A stretch of DNA of 64,000 nt, from assembly GCA_965116245.1 (NCBI GenBank), contig OZ220497.1, positions 2,356,001 through 2,420,000 of the forward strand, written 5' to 3'. A program made the position numbers and the translations under genes. This DNA is from Poriferisodalis sp965116245. GTDB taxonomy: Bacteria; Actinomycetota; Acidimicrobiia; Acidimicrobiales; Poriferisodalaceae. The notes beneath the pieces are model-generated. The model saw only the letters and a program-made list of their open reading frames with translations. It was not told the DNA's origin and searched no databases. Below, in pieces: positions 8,137 to 17,293 of the stretch (positions are counted from its first letter, which is position 1; each line of letters opens with the position of its first letter).

Positions 8137-9624
8137 CTAGAGCGATTCAAGCCAGTCTCGAATGCTCCCGGCGAAACGGGCGGCAGGTGCTCCATCGAAG
8201 GCTCTGTGATCCCACGTCAACGACAATGTCAGGACCGGACACGCAGACGGGGCTCCGTCAAGCCAGACCGTCTCATTGCGGATTCTGCCCACGCCCAGGA
8301 TCGCCGTGTTTGGTGTGTTGACAATCGGCGTGAAGGCATCCACCCCGAACGCGCCCAGCGCAGTGACAGTAAAGGTGGCTCCTTGGTAGTCGTCGTAGCC
8401 GAGACTGCCCTGCCGAGCACCGTTGGCCAGGCGCGTCGTCTCATCGCCAATTGCGCTCAAGCTCAGGCGGTCAGCGTGGCGGATCACTGGCACCAGCAGG
8501 CCATCTTCAAGCGCGACTGCAAGTCCAATATGTATGTCCTCCAAAAGCGCGACTGAATTAGAGGTCACTTGGGAGTTCACTCTCGGATGAGCCCGCAGCG
8601 CGGCGGCCGTTGCGGCAACGATGTAGTCGGTGATGCCGGGCACTGAGCCGCCGGTAGATCCAGCATCGCCGTCACCAACGCGCACTCTTTCGGTCAACGC
8701 CGCTCGCTGCGCCACGACTGAACTCATGTCTACGTCCATGGTCAAGGTGAGTTGAGCCATTGTGTGAAGCGAAGTCTTCATCCGTTCAGCGATTACGGCA
8801 CGCATCCCTCGCAACGGAATCATCTCAGTTGGCTGCTGAGACAGAAGCGTCTCGGCGTCAGGCGAGGCCGCTGTATGCACTTGCTCGCTGGTTCCGGCCG
8901 ATGTTTCGGGGTCGGACGGTGTGCTGACGCGGGCTAGAAGTTGCCGGATATGGCCAGCCACATCAGTACGCGATATGCGTCCGTCTGCTGCACTCGGCTG
9001 CACCACACGAAGATCCAACCCGAGCAGGTCAGCGAGTTGTCGTGCCGCAAAGGTAGCTGGAGGCATAGCTGCATTTGCGAGTGTCGACGCGGCATCTGCT
9101 TCCTGGGCATGCCTTGATGCCGTTGGTACAGGCAGCTTCGAAGCAGCCTGAGCTGCTCGGACGTCTCGTTCAGTGATCCGACCGCTGGCTCCGCTGCCGG
9201 TGACGGCAGTTAGTTCAACGCTGAGTTCGCGCGCCAGTCGTTTAGCCGCTGGCGATGCCAGGATGCGCCCGCTGGCAACTGATGCTGGCGAGGTTGCGGG
9301 CGTCTTGCGGGGGTCAGGGTGCTCTGTGCGTTCAGCAGCTTGTACCGTCGCCCGAGGAGTCGGCAAAGCCTCTGTCGGCGGCAACTCCCCCGGCTCGGTG
9401 AACCAACCGATACGAACTCCGCACTCGTAATTCTCGCCAACCTCGCCGGTCTGATGCAAAACGCCACTATGCGAAGCTGCTATTTCAGTCTCCACTTTGT
9501 CGGTCTCAACAAGCACGACAGCTTGGCCCGCAGTGACCTGGGTACGATCGGGTATCAGCCATCGCAGGATGGTTGCCGACTCCATAGTCAGGCCCAGCTT
9601 GGGCATCTCGTACTCGGCTGCCAT
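8137..9624 (-). CDS. acoC: Dihydrolipoamide acetyltransferase (E2) of acetoin dehydrogenase-type complex
   Basis: E2 core of a 2-oxoacid/acetoin dehydrogenase complex that passes acetyl groups from E1 to CoA. The 495-residue product has one lipoyl domain (lysine in ETDKVETEI), an Ala/Pro linker, two peripheral-subunit-binding-like domains (SPAAKRLARE...GRITERDV and AARQLADLLG...GRISRTDV), and the catalytic domain ending in DHRAFDGAPAARF with the active-site His. Two binding domains are unusual, as most E2s have one. The ATG at 9624 has GAGGAG upstream. It is the last gene of the acoA-acoB-acoX-acoC operon, 14 bp after acoX. No E3 gene is present in the window. Confidence 0.9.
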   Translation of the reverse strand: MAAEYEMPKLGLTMESATILRWLIPDRTQVTAGQAVVLVETDKVETEIAASHSGVLHQTGEVGENYECGVRIGWFTEPGELPPTEALPTPRATVQAAERTEHPDPRKTPATSPASVASGRILASPAAKRLARELSVELTAVTGSGASGRITERDVRAAQAASKLPVPTASRHAQEADAASTLANAAMPPATFAARQLADLLGLDLRVVQPSAADGRISRTDVAGHIRQLLARVSTPSDPETSAGTSEQVHTAASPDAETLLSQQPTEMIPLRGMRAVIAERMKTSLHTMAQLTLTMDVDMSSVVAQRAALTERVRVGDGDAGSTGGSVPGITDYIVAATAAALRAHPRVNSQVTSNSVALLEDIHIGLAVALEDGLLVPVIRHADRLSLSAIGDETTRLANGARQGSLGYDDYQGATFTVTALGAFGVDAFTPIVNTPNTAILGVGRIRNETVWLDGAPSACPVLTLSLTWDHRAFDGAPAARFAGSIRDWLESL

Positions 9625-9638
9625 CGGATTCGTACTCC

Positions 9639-10673
9639 TCAATTGGTGCTGTAAGTGGTGCTGCAAGCGGAACCGAATGAGTAGCGGCTGTGCTGCGCTG
9701 CGCTAACTGCCGCTCCTATATCAATCACCTGCGGTCCGTCATCGTTCACGGTCACGCATGCCGCTGTTTGTGAGTCGAGCACTATCTCACGTTCTCCATC
9801 CAGTGCCAGCACGCCTGGGCCCGTGAGCCGAACCGACTTTCCAGACGGCACTCGCAAGCACTCAGCAATGTCAACGTCTGCGTAACTGCCTGGCAGCACT
9901 GCGGCACGGACACGTTGGGTGTGCTGGCCCGCGCACCCCATACGAATATGGACGCCTCCGCTCTCATGGCGTCCCACCGGGGCGACTGCCGCGGCTACGG
10001 CCGATAGGCCCACCGCAGTCGGTTCGGCGATTATGGCAACGATCTCGCGAATTGACGCCACGTCCCATACTGCACGAGCGCCAACGAAGCCACCCCGGAC
10101 GAGACAAACATCAACTAGGGCTATATCGGCAGTTACACGCTCAGGCAGCACCACGTCAAGGATCTTGGCCTGCGAGGTCACGGCGTTCGCATCCGCACGG
10201 CCACTCGCGACCGCGCCAGCAGCGAATCCCACAACTGTGGCTTCAAGCTGCTGCGGGAAGACGTTGTTGGTGCCGACAGACAGCGGGGCCAGTGGTACAT
10301 CCCGCCAGCCCTTTGCGACATCGCGTTGGGTGCCGTCTCCGCCGAGCGCCACAATCGCTGCTGTGCCGCGATCGCGGAACGCCTTGACAGCCAGCTCTGT
10401 GTCGCGGCCGCTATGCCAGCCGTATTCGGGTAGTACTTCTACGGTCTGAGACCAGACGCGTCCCGCTAGGGCTCTTTCGCCCAAATGCGCTCGGTCGCCG
10501 CTGATGAGTACCCGTTCAGCACCGCCCTCAATCGCACCTACGACTGTGCGACGGATGGTGCTGATCTTGACAGCATCGGAGACAGGCATGGCACCTGAGG
10601 TAAGGCGTCTTGCGTCCTTGCCAGCAAGCGGATTGGCGACGATACCGACAGTCGCAGGTGCAGTCCTGCTCAC
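9639..10673 (-). CDS. acoX: AcoX-like protein of the NAD/diacylglycerol kinase fold
   Basis: Product of 344 residues starting at a GTG that overlaps the acoB stop (GTGA). The N-terminal motif GIVANPLAGKD and the GGDGTQRDV loop with following GTNN are those of ATP-NAD kinase/diacylglycerol kinase-like proteins. Together with its place between E1-beta and E2 genes, this identifies the AcoX family of acetoin operons. The biochemical role of AcoX is unsettled; a kinase-type activity on NAD or a related cofactor is only suggested by the fold. The C-terminal 30 residues are Ser/Thr-rich and low in conserved features. Translation is likely coupled to acoB. Confidence 0.85.
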   Translation of the reverse strand: MSRTAPATVGIVANPLAGKDARRLTSGAMPVSDAVKISTIRRTVVGAIEGGAERVLISGDRAHLGERALAGRVWSQTVEVLPEYGWHSGRDTELAVKAFRDRGTAAIVALGGDGTQRDVAKGWRDVPLAPLSVGTNNVFPQQLEATVVGFAAGAVASGRADANAVTSQAKILDVVLPERVTADIALVDVCLVRGGFVGARAVWDVASIREIVAIIAEPTAVGLSAVAAAVAPVGRHESGGVHIRMGCAGQHTQRVRAAVLPGSYADVDIAECLRVPSGKSVRLTGPGVLALDGEREIVLDSQTAACVTVNDDGPQVIDIGAAVSAAQHSRYSFGSACSTTYSTN

Positions 10674-11686
10674 GCGGCGGCGAGGGATCGGACTCGCTCG
10701 CCGATCATCGCGGCATTGGGCACCCACTCCTTCTCAAGCGAAGGACTGAACGGCACCGGGCTGAACGGCGCGCCGATTCGCTCAATCGGCGCATCCAAGT
10801 AATCGAAGGCCTCTTCAGCAATCTGGGAGGCAATCTCGCCACCCAGTCCGCCAAACCGAACCGCTTCGTGTACCACAGCGACTCGACCATTGCGCTTCAC
10901 GGCTTCGACCACTGTGTCCATATCAAGTGGCTGCAGCGTGCGTAGGTCAATCACTTCGCACTCAATACCCTCGTCGGCTAGCGCATCGGCAGCCGATACG
11001 GCCTCATGCACCATCCGTCCATAGGTCACCACGGTGACATCGTCACCGGATCTAACAACTTTCGCAGTGCCCAACGGTGTGCCGTATAGCTCTTGTGGAA
11101 CATCGCCTTGCAGGCCCAGCAGACGTTTGTGCTTTACGAACACCGTCGGGTTGTCGTCGCGAATGCAAGAGACGAGCAGGCCCTTGGCGTCATAGGGGTT
11201 TGAGGGCATGACAACTTTGAGTCCCGGAATGTGACAGAGCATCGCCTCAAGACTCTGGCTGTGCTGAGCGGCTGCTGAGAGGCCAGCACCGGCGCTGGTA
11301 GTGATGGTCATCGGCAGCGTGGCTTTGCCGCCGAACATGTACTTCAGCTTTGCCGCTTGGTTCACGATCTGGTCCATGGCTACGAGAATGAAGTCCATGA
11401 ACATCAGGTCAACTACCGGCCGCAGTCCGCTAACTGCGGCTCCGGTACCTAGACCCACGATGGCCTGCTCGCTTATTGGCGTGTCCACGACCCGCATGTC
11501 GCCGAAACGCTCGTTCAATCCACGAAACGAGCCGAACACTCCCCCGGCTCTTCCGACATCTTCGCCAGCCACAAAAACACCCGGATCGGCTTCCATCACT
11601 TGGGCCAACCCTTCGGTAAAGGCAGCGCCGTAGGTAATTTTGCGTCCAGCGCTGTCGGCCGTCTGTGTTGTGGATGTCGCAGTCAT
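10670..11686 (-). CDS. acoB: Acetoin/2-oxoacid dehydrogenase E1 beta subunit
   Basis: Beta subunit of the thiamine-diphosphate-dependent E1 component, which with the alpha subunit cleaves acetoin or a 2-oxoacid. The 338-residue product has the typical start KITYGAAFTEGL, GEDVGRAGGVFG, the conserved DTPISEQAIVGLGTGAA stretch and a transketolase C-terminal domain (GRVAVVHEAVRFGG). Its ATG overlaps the acoA stop by one base (TGATG), and its own stop overlaps the acoX start. A TTG one codon upstream is possible. The acetoin rather than pyruvate assignment rests on the neighbouring acoX. Confidence 0.92.
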   Translation of the reverse strand: MTATSTTQTADSAGRKITYGAAFTEGLAQVMEADPGVFVAGEDVGRAGGVFGSFRGLNERFGDMRVVDTPISEQAIVGLGTGAAVSGLRPVVDLMFMDFILVAMDQIVNQAAKLKYMFGGKATLPMTITTSAGAGLSAAAQHSQSLEAMLCHIPGLKVVMPSNPYDAKGLLVSCIRDDNPTVFVKHKRLLGLQGDVPQELYGTPLGTAKVVRSGDDVTVVTYGRMVHEAVSAADALADEGIECEVIDLRTLQPLDMDTVVEAVKRNGRVAVVHEAVRFGGLGGEIASQIAEEAFDYLDAPIERIGAPFSPVPFSPSLEKEWVPNAAMIGERVRSLAAA

Positions 11687-12675
11687 CAAGCCGCTCCTGC
11701 GTATACAGATTGGGTGTACACGTCGGCCAGCAAGCTCCCAGGATCGGGCGGAGGACTCTCCTCGGCGAAGGCGATAGCCGCATTGATGTCATCTTCGGCG
11801 CTTGCGTGTACAGCGGCTGCACCAGCGGCATCAAGCACCCCGGCTGCCGCTAGCCGGTCTTCAAACAGCTCGATCGGGTCTCGCTGTTTCCACTCTGCAA
11901 GTTCGTCATCAGAGCGGTATTTCATGCCGAGCGTCTGAACGCCATGGTGGTTGTAGAAGCGGTACGTCTTGGCCTCGATGAACGAAGGTCCTTCACCTCG
12001 GCGGGCCCGGCCGATGGCCTCGTGGGCGGCTTCCCAAACTGCGACGACATCCATGCCGTCCACGATGGCCCCGGGCATTCCGTAACCGGCTGCACGATCC
12101 ACCACATCGGTAATGGCCATAGTGCGATCACGCGGCGTGAACTCGCCGTACTCGTTGTTCTCGCACACGAACAGCACCGGTAGCGACAGCGCCGCGGCCA
12201 TGTTGGCTGCTTCATGGAAGGCACCGATGTTCGAAGCGCCGTCACCGAAAAACACCACCGAAACTCGGTCGCTGCACCGGTATTTGTTAGCAAAACCGGC
12301 GCCAACCGCTATTGGCACGCCGCCCCCCACAATGCCATTAGCGCCTAGCATGCCCAAGTCCAGATCGCAGATGTGCATGGAGCCGCCCTTGCCGCCGCAA
12401 TAGCCGGTGGCCTTGCCCATCAGTTCTGCCATCATCCCGCTGTAGTCGCCGCCTTTGGCCACCAGATGACCGTGACCTCTGTGGGTGGAACTGATTTGGT
12501 CGTCGTCGTCAAGATTGGCACAGACCCCCGCGGCGACAGCTTCCTCGCCTACGTACAGGTGCAAGAAACCTGGCAGGCGGTTCTGCTCAGCCAGTCGGCC
12601 AGCGGCTTCCTCAAAGTGACGGATTCGCACCATGCGGCGGTGCAGATCCAACAAGACAGTTGGGCTCGGTTCCAT
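11686..12675 (-). CDS. acoA: Acetoin/2-oxoacid dehydrogenase E1 alpha subunit
   Basis: Alpha subunit of E1, binding thiamine diphosphate and Mg2+. The 329-residue product contains the ThDP motif GDGASNIGAFHEAANMAA and the GGKGGSMH and STHRGHGH segments typical of AcoA/PdhA proteins. The ATG at 12675 has AGGGGG 7 nt upstream; an in-frame start at 12735 would add 20 residues without family counterpart. First gene of the four-gene operon. The 191-bp region upstream, shared with the divergent dehydratase, probably holds the promoter and has a 14-bp-spaced direct repeat CCCACGTT (12771 and 12785). Length is close to acetoin E1-alpha rather than the longer pyruvate homologues. Confidence 0.92.
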   Translation of the reverse strand: MEPSPTVLLDLHRRMVRIRHFEEAAGRLAEQNRLPGFLHLYVGEEAVAAGVCANLDDDDQISSTHRGHGHLVAKGGDYSGMMAELMGKATGYCGGKGGSMHICDLDLGMLGANGIVGGGVPIAVGAGFANKYRCSDRVSVVFFGDGASNIGAFHEAANMAAALSLPVLFVCENNEYGEFTPRDRTMAITDVVDRAAGYGMPGAIVDGMDVVAVWEAAHEAIGRARRGEGPSFIEAKTYRFYNHHGVQTLGMKYRSDDELAEWKQRDPIELFEDRLAAAGVLDAAGAAAVHASAEDDINAAIAFAEESPPPDPGSLLADVYTQSVYAGAA

Positions 12676-12866
12676 AGGTATCCCCCTGTGACCGTGTGTG
12701 AGCGTCTCCGGTGACAATGTGCGACTCTGGGTCACATTAGTTCTGCTGGTGGGTAGCGGTCGCGTTCAGTCCCACGTTGGCATTCCCACGTTTGCAAAAC
12801 AGTCAGTGTTGGCTGGTGTGCAGCTCTAACGCTCATGCGGTCACGGTCGGCGCGTAGGGTGGCCTA

Positions 12867-14699
12867 GTGGCATCACAGCAAGACTCACGATTGTTGCCGG
12901 ATCCGGGTGTAGGACGCGGCGGACTGCGCTCCGCGGCCTGGTTTGACATTGAGGGCGATCCGCTCATGTCGGCGCTGTATTTGGAGCGTTACGCCAACTA
13001 TGGACTGACGCGCACCGAACTCCAGTCCAACAAACCGATTATCGGTATCGCCCAGACCGGCTCGGATTTGTCGCCATGCAATCGTCACCATTTGGAACTG
13101 GCACACAGGGTGCGCGACGGCATCCGCGAAGCGGGCGGCATCGCATTTGAATTCGGTGTGCATCCAATACAGGAGACCGGCAAGCGACCCACGGCTGCGC
13201 TTGACCGCAACCTTGCTTACTTGGGCTTGGTAGAGGTGCTGCAGGGGTATCCGCTTGATGGAGTTGTGCTCACGATCGGCTGTGACAAAACAACTCCGGC
13301 GTGCCTGATGGCAGCCGCAACGGTGAACCTGCCCGCGATCGCTTTGTCGGTTGGACCGATGCTCAACGGTTGGCACGAAGGTCAGCGGACCGGCTCGGGA
13401 ACCGTTGTGTGGAAAGCGCGAGAGCTGCATGCAGCAGGCGAGATTGACGATACGGGCTTCATTGACTTGGTGGCCTCCTCCGCTCCGTCTGTCGGCTACT
13501 GCTCGACTATGGGAACGGCCACCACCATGAACTCGCTTGCTGAAGCGCTTGGCATGCAGTTGCCGGGTTCGGCTGCGATCCCTGCTCCCTATCGAGAACG
13601 GGCGCAGATGGCCTATCGCACTGGCCTGCGCATAGTCGAGATGGTCAGAGAAGACTTGCGTCCCGCCGACATCATGACGCGCGACGCTTTCGAGAATGCC
13701 ATCGTCGTTAACTCCGCTATCGGCGGATCTACCAACGCCCCGATTCACCTGAACGCGATAGCGGCACACCTGGGCGTTCCACTCAACAACGATGATTGGC
13801 AAAAGCACGGCTACTCAGTGCCATTACTAGTCAACCTCATGCCAGCCGGGGAGTACCTGGGCGAGGACTATCACCATGCCGGAGGTGTACCGGCCGTGGT
13901 TGGGGAGCTGATGCGGGCCGGGCTGTTGCCCCATCCCGATGCGCTTACTGCTAATGGCCGCAGTATCGGCCAGAACTGTGCGGATGCACCAATCGCCGAC
14001 GCTGATGTGATCCGCTCAGCTTCTGAGCCGCTCGTGTCCAATGCCGGTTTCATCAATCTGGCAGGGAATCTCTTTGATAGCGCCATCATGAAGACGAGCG
14101 TCATCTCTGAAGAGTTCCGTCGGCGCTACCTGTCAGACCCGCTAGACCCGGACGCTTTTGAGGGTCGCGCAATCGTGTTTGACGGACCAGAAGACTACCG
14201 AGCACGAATTGATGATCCGTCGCTGCACATTGACGAACACTGCATGTTGTTCGTGCGCGGTGCTGGCCCGATCGGCTATCCCGGCGGTGCTGAAGTCGTC
14301 AACATGCAGCCCCCTGCAGCGCTACTGTTAGGTGGCGTCCACTCACTGCCGTGTATCGGCGACGGGCGACAGTCAGGTACTTCTGGCTCGCCATCTATCC
14401 TCAATGCTGCTCCCGAAGCCGCCGTGGGCGGTGGCTTGGCGCTACTTCGCACCGGCGATCGAGTACGGATAGATCTGCGGCGCGGCAGCGCCGACATGTT
14501 GGTTGACGAGGAGGAACTGGCTAAGCGTCGAACTGCGCTAGAGGAGGCTGGCGGCTATCCGGTGCCGCCGTCACACACTCCTTGGCAAGAGATTCAGCGG
14601 AGCCTCGTCACCCAGTTCAACGACGGTATGGTGCTGCGCCCTGCTGTCAACTATCGCGACACGGCCCGCACCCATGGCACCCCGCGCCACAACCACTAG
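12867..14699 (+). CDS. IlvD/Edd-family sugar-acid dehydratase (arabinonate/xylonate type)
   Basis: Iron-sulfur dehydratase that converts an aldonic acid to its 2-keto-3-deoxy derivative. The 610-residue product carries the family Cys ligands in SPCNRHH, GCDKTTPAC and GYCSTMGTATTMN. The block PIQETGKRPTAALDRN is typical of L-arabinonate/D-xylonate dehydratases rather than of dihydroxyacid dehydratase (IlvD). Start is GTG at 12867 with AGGGTGG upstream. No sugar dehydrogenase or lactonase is adjacent, so the natural substrate is open. It is divergent from the aco operon. Full length for the family (about 580-610). Confidence 0.88.
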   Translation: MASQQDSRLLPDPGVGRGGLRSAAWFDIEGDPLMSALYLERYANYGLTRTELQSNKPIIGIAQTGSDLSPCNRHHLELAHRVRDGIREAGGIAFEFGVHPIQETGKRPTAALDRNLAYLGLVEVLQGYPLDGVVLTIGCDKTTPACLMAAATVNLPAIALSVGPMLNGWHEGQRTGSGTVVWKARELHAAGEIDDTGFIDLVASSAPSVGYCSTMGTATTMNSLAEALGMQLPGSAAIPAPYRERAQMAYRTGLRIVEMVREDLRPADIMTRDAFENAIVVNSAIGGSTNAPIHLNAIAAHLGVPLNNDDWQKHGYSVPLLVNLMPAGEYLGEDYHHAGGVPAVVGELMRAGLLPHPDALTANGRSIGQNCADAPIADADVIRSASEPLVSNAGFINLAGNLFDSAIMKTSVISEEFRRRYLSDPLDPDAFEGRAIVFDGPEDYRARIDDPSLHIDEHCMLFVRGAGPIGYPGGAEVVNMQPPAALLLGGVHSLPCIGDGRQSGTSGSPSILNAAPEAAVGGGLALLRTGDRVRIDLRRGSADMLVDEEELAKRRTALEEAGGYPVPPSHTPWQEIQRSLVTQFNDGMVLRPAVNYRDTARTHGTPRHNH

Positions 14700-14741
14700 C
14701 GATTGACCTAATACGCCCGACGTGCCAAAGATGTCTCGGCC

Positions 14742-15686
14742 ATGATCTGGGCTCTGCTCGCGCTGGTGCTGGGACTGGTCCTTTTGGTGGTCGCTGGCGA
14801 TCACTTTGTTGCTGGTGCGTCGGCGTTGGCAACGGCGCTTCGGATGCGTCCGGCTGTTATCGGTGCCGTGGTCCTGGGATTTGGCACTTCCGCTCCCGAG
14901 ATGGTGGTTTCTTCGCTGGCTGCTATCAGCGGTGACCCCGATATAGGCGTCGGCAACATCGTGGGTTCGAACGTGGCAAATCTCAGCCTCGGCCTCGGCG
15001 TCGCCGCATTGCTAGTACCGATCCCCTTCTCGCGCATGGCGTTGCGACGCGACGTGCCGTGGTCGGTGGCCACCGCGGCCATCTTTGCCGTACTGGTGGT
15101 GGACGGTGTACTCAGCCGGCTAGAAGGGGGGCTGCTGGCCGTGGCGATGGTTGTCACACTAATTTGGCTCGTCCGTACCTCACAAGACGAGCCCGCGTCC
15201 AACGCGGATCCGGCTCCAATAGGCACCAGAAGAGGCAAACCGCTGCTCAGCCTGGTTAGGGCCTTGTTAGGCCTAGTGGGAGTTCTCGCGGGAGCACAGC
15301 TAGCCGTACAGGGTGCTACCGATCTGGCTAACCGATGGGGTCTCAGCGGCGGGTTCATCGGTTTTTCGGTCGTAGCGCTGGGCACGTCACTTCCCGAGCT
15401 GGCAACTGTGGTGGCGGCCGCTCGCAAGGGACATACCGAACTGATCGTGGGCAACCTGTTCGGCTCCAACGTCTTCAACAGCCTCGCCGTTGGAGGGGCG
15501 ATGGGCCTAGTCGGAGCTGGTGCCATTGATTCCCCTGCGCTGACCGGTTTGGGTGTTGGGGCAATGATGGTTGTGGTGGTGCTCGCCTACCTGGGAGCGT
15601 TGGTTACCAAGCGAGCTGGACGCGTCCAGGGCGTGATGTTGCTGGCTCTCTACGCCGCTGCGATGGTGTTGCTCGGCACTAGCTAA
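14742..15686 (+). CDS. Calcium/sodium antiporter (CaCA family)
   Basis: Inner-membrane cation exchanger of 314 residues and about 10 spans. It is built from two inverted repeats, each bearing an alpha motif: GFGTSAPEMVVSS with GNIVGSNVANLSLGLG in the first half, and LGTSLPELATVVAA with GNLFGSNVFNSLAVGG in the second. These match YrbG-type K+-independent Na+/Ca2+ exchangers. A Pro/Ala-rich cytoplasmic loop separates the halves. The ATG lies 42 bp after the dehydratase. The stop codon sits inside the first unit of a 15-bp tandem array, so the array may have grown at the gene's 3' end. Confidence 0.92.
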   Translation: MIWALLALVLGLVLLVVAGDHFVAGASALATALRMRPAVIGAVVLGFGTSAPEMVVSSLAAISGDPDIGVGNIVGSNVANLSLGLGVAALLVPIPFSRMALRRDVPWSVATAAIFAVLVVDGVLSRLEGGLLAVAMVVTLIWLVRTSQDEPASNADPAPIGTRRGKPLLSLVRALLGLVGVLAGAQLAVQGATDLANRWGLSGGFIGFSVVALGTSLPELATVVAAARKGHTELIVGNLFGSNVFNSLAVGGAMGLVGAGAIDSPALTGLGVGAMMVVVVLAYLGALVTKRAGRVQGVMLLALYAAAMVLLGTS

Positions 15687-15750
15687 CGCAGCACCAGCTA
15701 ACGCAGTTCCAGCTAACACTGCACCAGCTAGCACAGCACTCGATAAAGCA
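15676..15750. repeat. 15-bp tandem repeat over a stop codon
   Basis: Five 15-bp units (GCACCAGCTAACGCA-like) follow one another without gaps. They begin over the antiporter stop codon and reach almost to the convergent MFS gene's stop at 15757. The unit core matches half of the 30-bp repeat in the ROK kinase gene. Confidence 0.92.
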
Positions 15751-15756
15751 GCGCAG

Positions 15757-17154
15757 TCAGTCCGCTCGTTGCCAGATCCACAACAAACCGAGGCCGATGA
15801 GCGAACACGCCGCGGCCGCATAAAAGGCACCCGTGGTAGCGCCGACGATGGCCGCCGTTAGGCCCAGGATCGGTCCGCCGAAACCGGCAGCTAGCTCAAA
15901 GAACATCGTAAAGGTGCTCACAGCTCTGGCCCGCTCGTGAGGTGGTACGCCGTCTACTGCAGCGACCATGAGCGCCGGGTACAGCAGCGATCCACCCAAC
16001 GCCAACACCACGACGCCCGCATACAAGCCGAGCGGAGTGACGAAGGTTGCGATGATCATCATGCCCAGTGCCGCCCCCGTCAGCGCCAGCGTTGCGGATT
16101 TTGCGACGCCGAGCTGGTCTGGCAGCTTCCTCCCGATGATCCTGATCACCAGTACGAGCACGCCGTAGAGCGCTAGGACGGGCCCGAAATCGCCCAGGTC
16201 ATGCTCTGTCGCCAGCTTGGGCAAGTAGGCATGTAGCGCCGGAAAGATGATGATCCCAGCCGCGAGGATCGTTCCCGGCCAGATCGCCGACCGATACAGC
16301 AACCGGCTCATGAGTGTGGACTTTGGGTCTCCAAACCCCTCAGAACTCGCTTCTGCTGTCGGCTCACCTGCGCCGAACACTGCGAACACAGAGGGGCGCG
16401 CGTGGTCGTGAAAGTCAAGCGCTCTACGGGGAAGCTCAGCGGACAGCGGCATTCTCGTATCGCCGTTTAGCGGTGCAGTAGACGCTAGGTTCGGCCTCAA
16501 CAGAGACTCTTCGCGAGGCAACAGCACTGCAATGCCCGCCGCCGCGAGCATCAAGGTACCTGAGACTGTGAATGCCACGTCGAAGCCGTTGAATGATGTT
16601 GCGGTGTCACCCCAACTGCGTGTGGTCTCCCCCACCCATGGGCCGATCGCCATTCCGCCGTAGATCGAAACTGAGAACCAGTTGAGCGCCTCGCCGCGCC
16701 GATGTTCGGGTGCCAGATCGCTCACCATTGCTGCGCTACCAACAAAGAACGCTCCCTGAAATGCTCCGATCAGCAAACGCACCAACAAGATGGCGGCATA
16801 GGTGTTGGCCCAGACATGTCCGTATGTGGTCAGAGCCGTCAGCGCACAGCCAGTCACTACCAGGAATCGCCGCCCGCGCTGATCGCCGAGCATGCCTATG
16901 GTTGGCCGCGCAGCAACGGCCGTGATAGCAAAAGCACTGATCGCAAAACCGACGGCTACGTTCCCTCCACCGGTCCGCTCGACCACGAGCAGCGAGATCA
17001 GTGGCAACTGAGTCGAAAACGACACCGCGGAGAAGAACGCGCAGATGTTCAGAATCAAGAACTGAATGCTGAACAGGCGATCTGACTCGTCGACGCCCGA
17101 AGCGCCGAGATGGGGTTCCGCGGCTGGTTGCGCTGTGAGCTTGATCTGAGACAT
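15757..17154 (-). CDS. MFS transporter
   Basis: Major facilitator superfamily transporter, 465 residues with about 12 predicted spans and a long central cytoplasmic loop (roughly residues 215-270). MFS loop motif A appears as GMLGDQRGRRF after span 2, and a drug-exporter-like segment (RLLIGAFQGAFFVG) lies in the N-terminal half. The ATG at 17154 begins MSQIKLT; the frame stays open upstream but runs into the divergent acyl-CoA ligase. Substrate cannot be inferred. It is convergent with the antiporter across a 15-bp repeat array and divergent from the ligase. Confidence 0.85.
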   Translation of the reverse strand: MSQIKLTAQPAAEPHLGASGVDESDRLFSIQFLILNICAFFSAVSFSTQLPLISLLVVERTGGGNVAVGFAISAFAITAVAARPTIGMLGDQRGRRFLVVTGCALTALTTYGHVWANTYAAILLVRLLIGAFQGAFFVGSAAMVSDLAPEHRRGEALNWFSVSIYGGMAIGPWVGETTRSWGDTATSFNGFDVAFTVSGTLMLAAAGIAVLLPREESLLRPNLASTAPLNGDTRMPLSAELPRRALDFHDHARPSVFAVFGAGEPTAEASSEGFGDPKSTLMSRLLYRSAIWPGTILAAGIIIFPALHAYLPKLATEHDLGDFGPVLALYGVLVLVIRIIGRKLPDQLGVAKSATLALTGAALGMMIIATFVTPLGLYAGVVVLALGGSLLYPALMVAAVDGVPPHERARAVSTFTMFFELAAGFGGPILGLTAAIVGATTGAFYAAAACSLIGLGLLWIWQRAD

Positions 17155-17293
17155 GGGCCTTGGCTTCGTAGCGCTGAGCCCAATCGGAAATGGGGACAAG
17201 CGAAGTGCAAGCGAGGTGCTAGCCGCAATGTTAGGGGTAACGACCCCGCTAGTACCGGCAGCCGAAGACCCTGAGTCGTAGTCTGCTGTAGCT

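Noticed and set aside
12885..13808. Long minus-strand reading frame of 307 codons
   Set aside because: It is antisense to the IlvD/Edd dehydratase, whose frame has strong motifs throughout; composition is unlike a real protein.
14801..15526. Minus-strand reading frame of 241 codons
   Set aside because: Antisense shadow of the Na+/Ca2+ antiporter with Ser/Thr/Pro/Ala-only composition.
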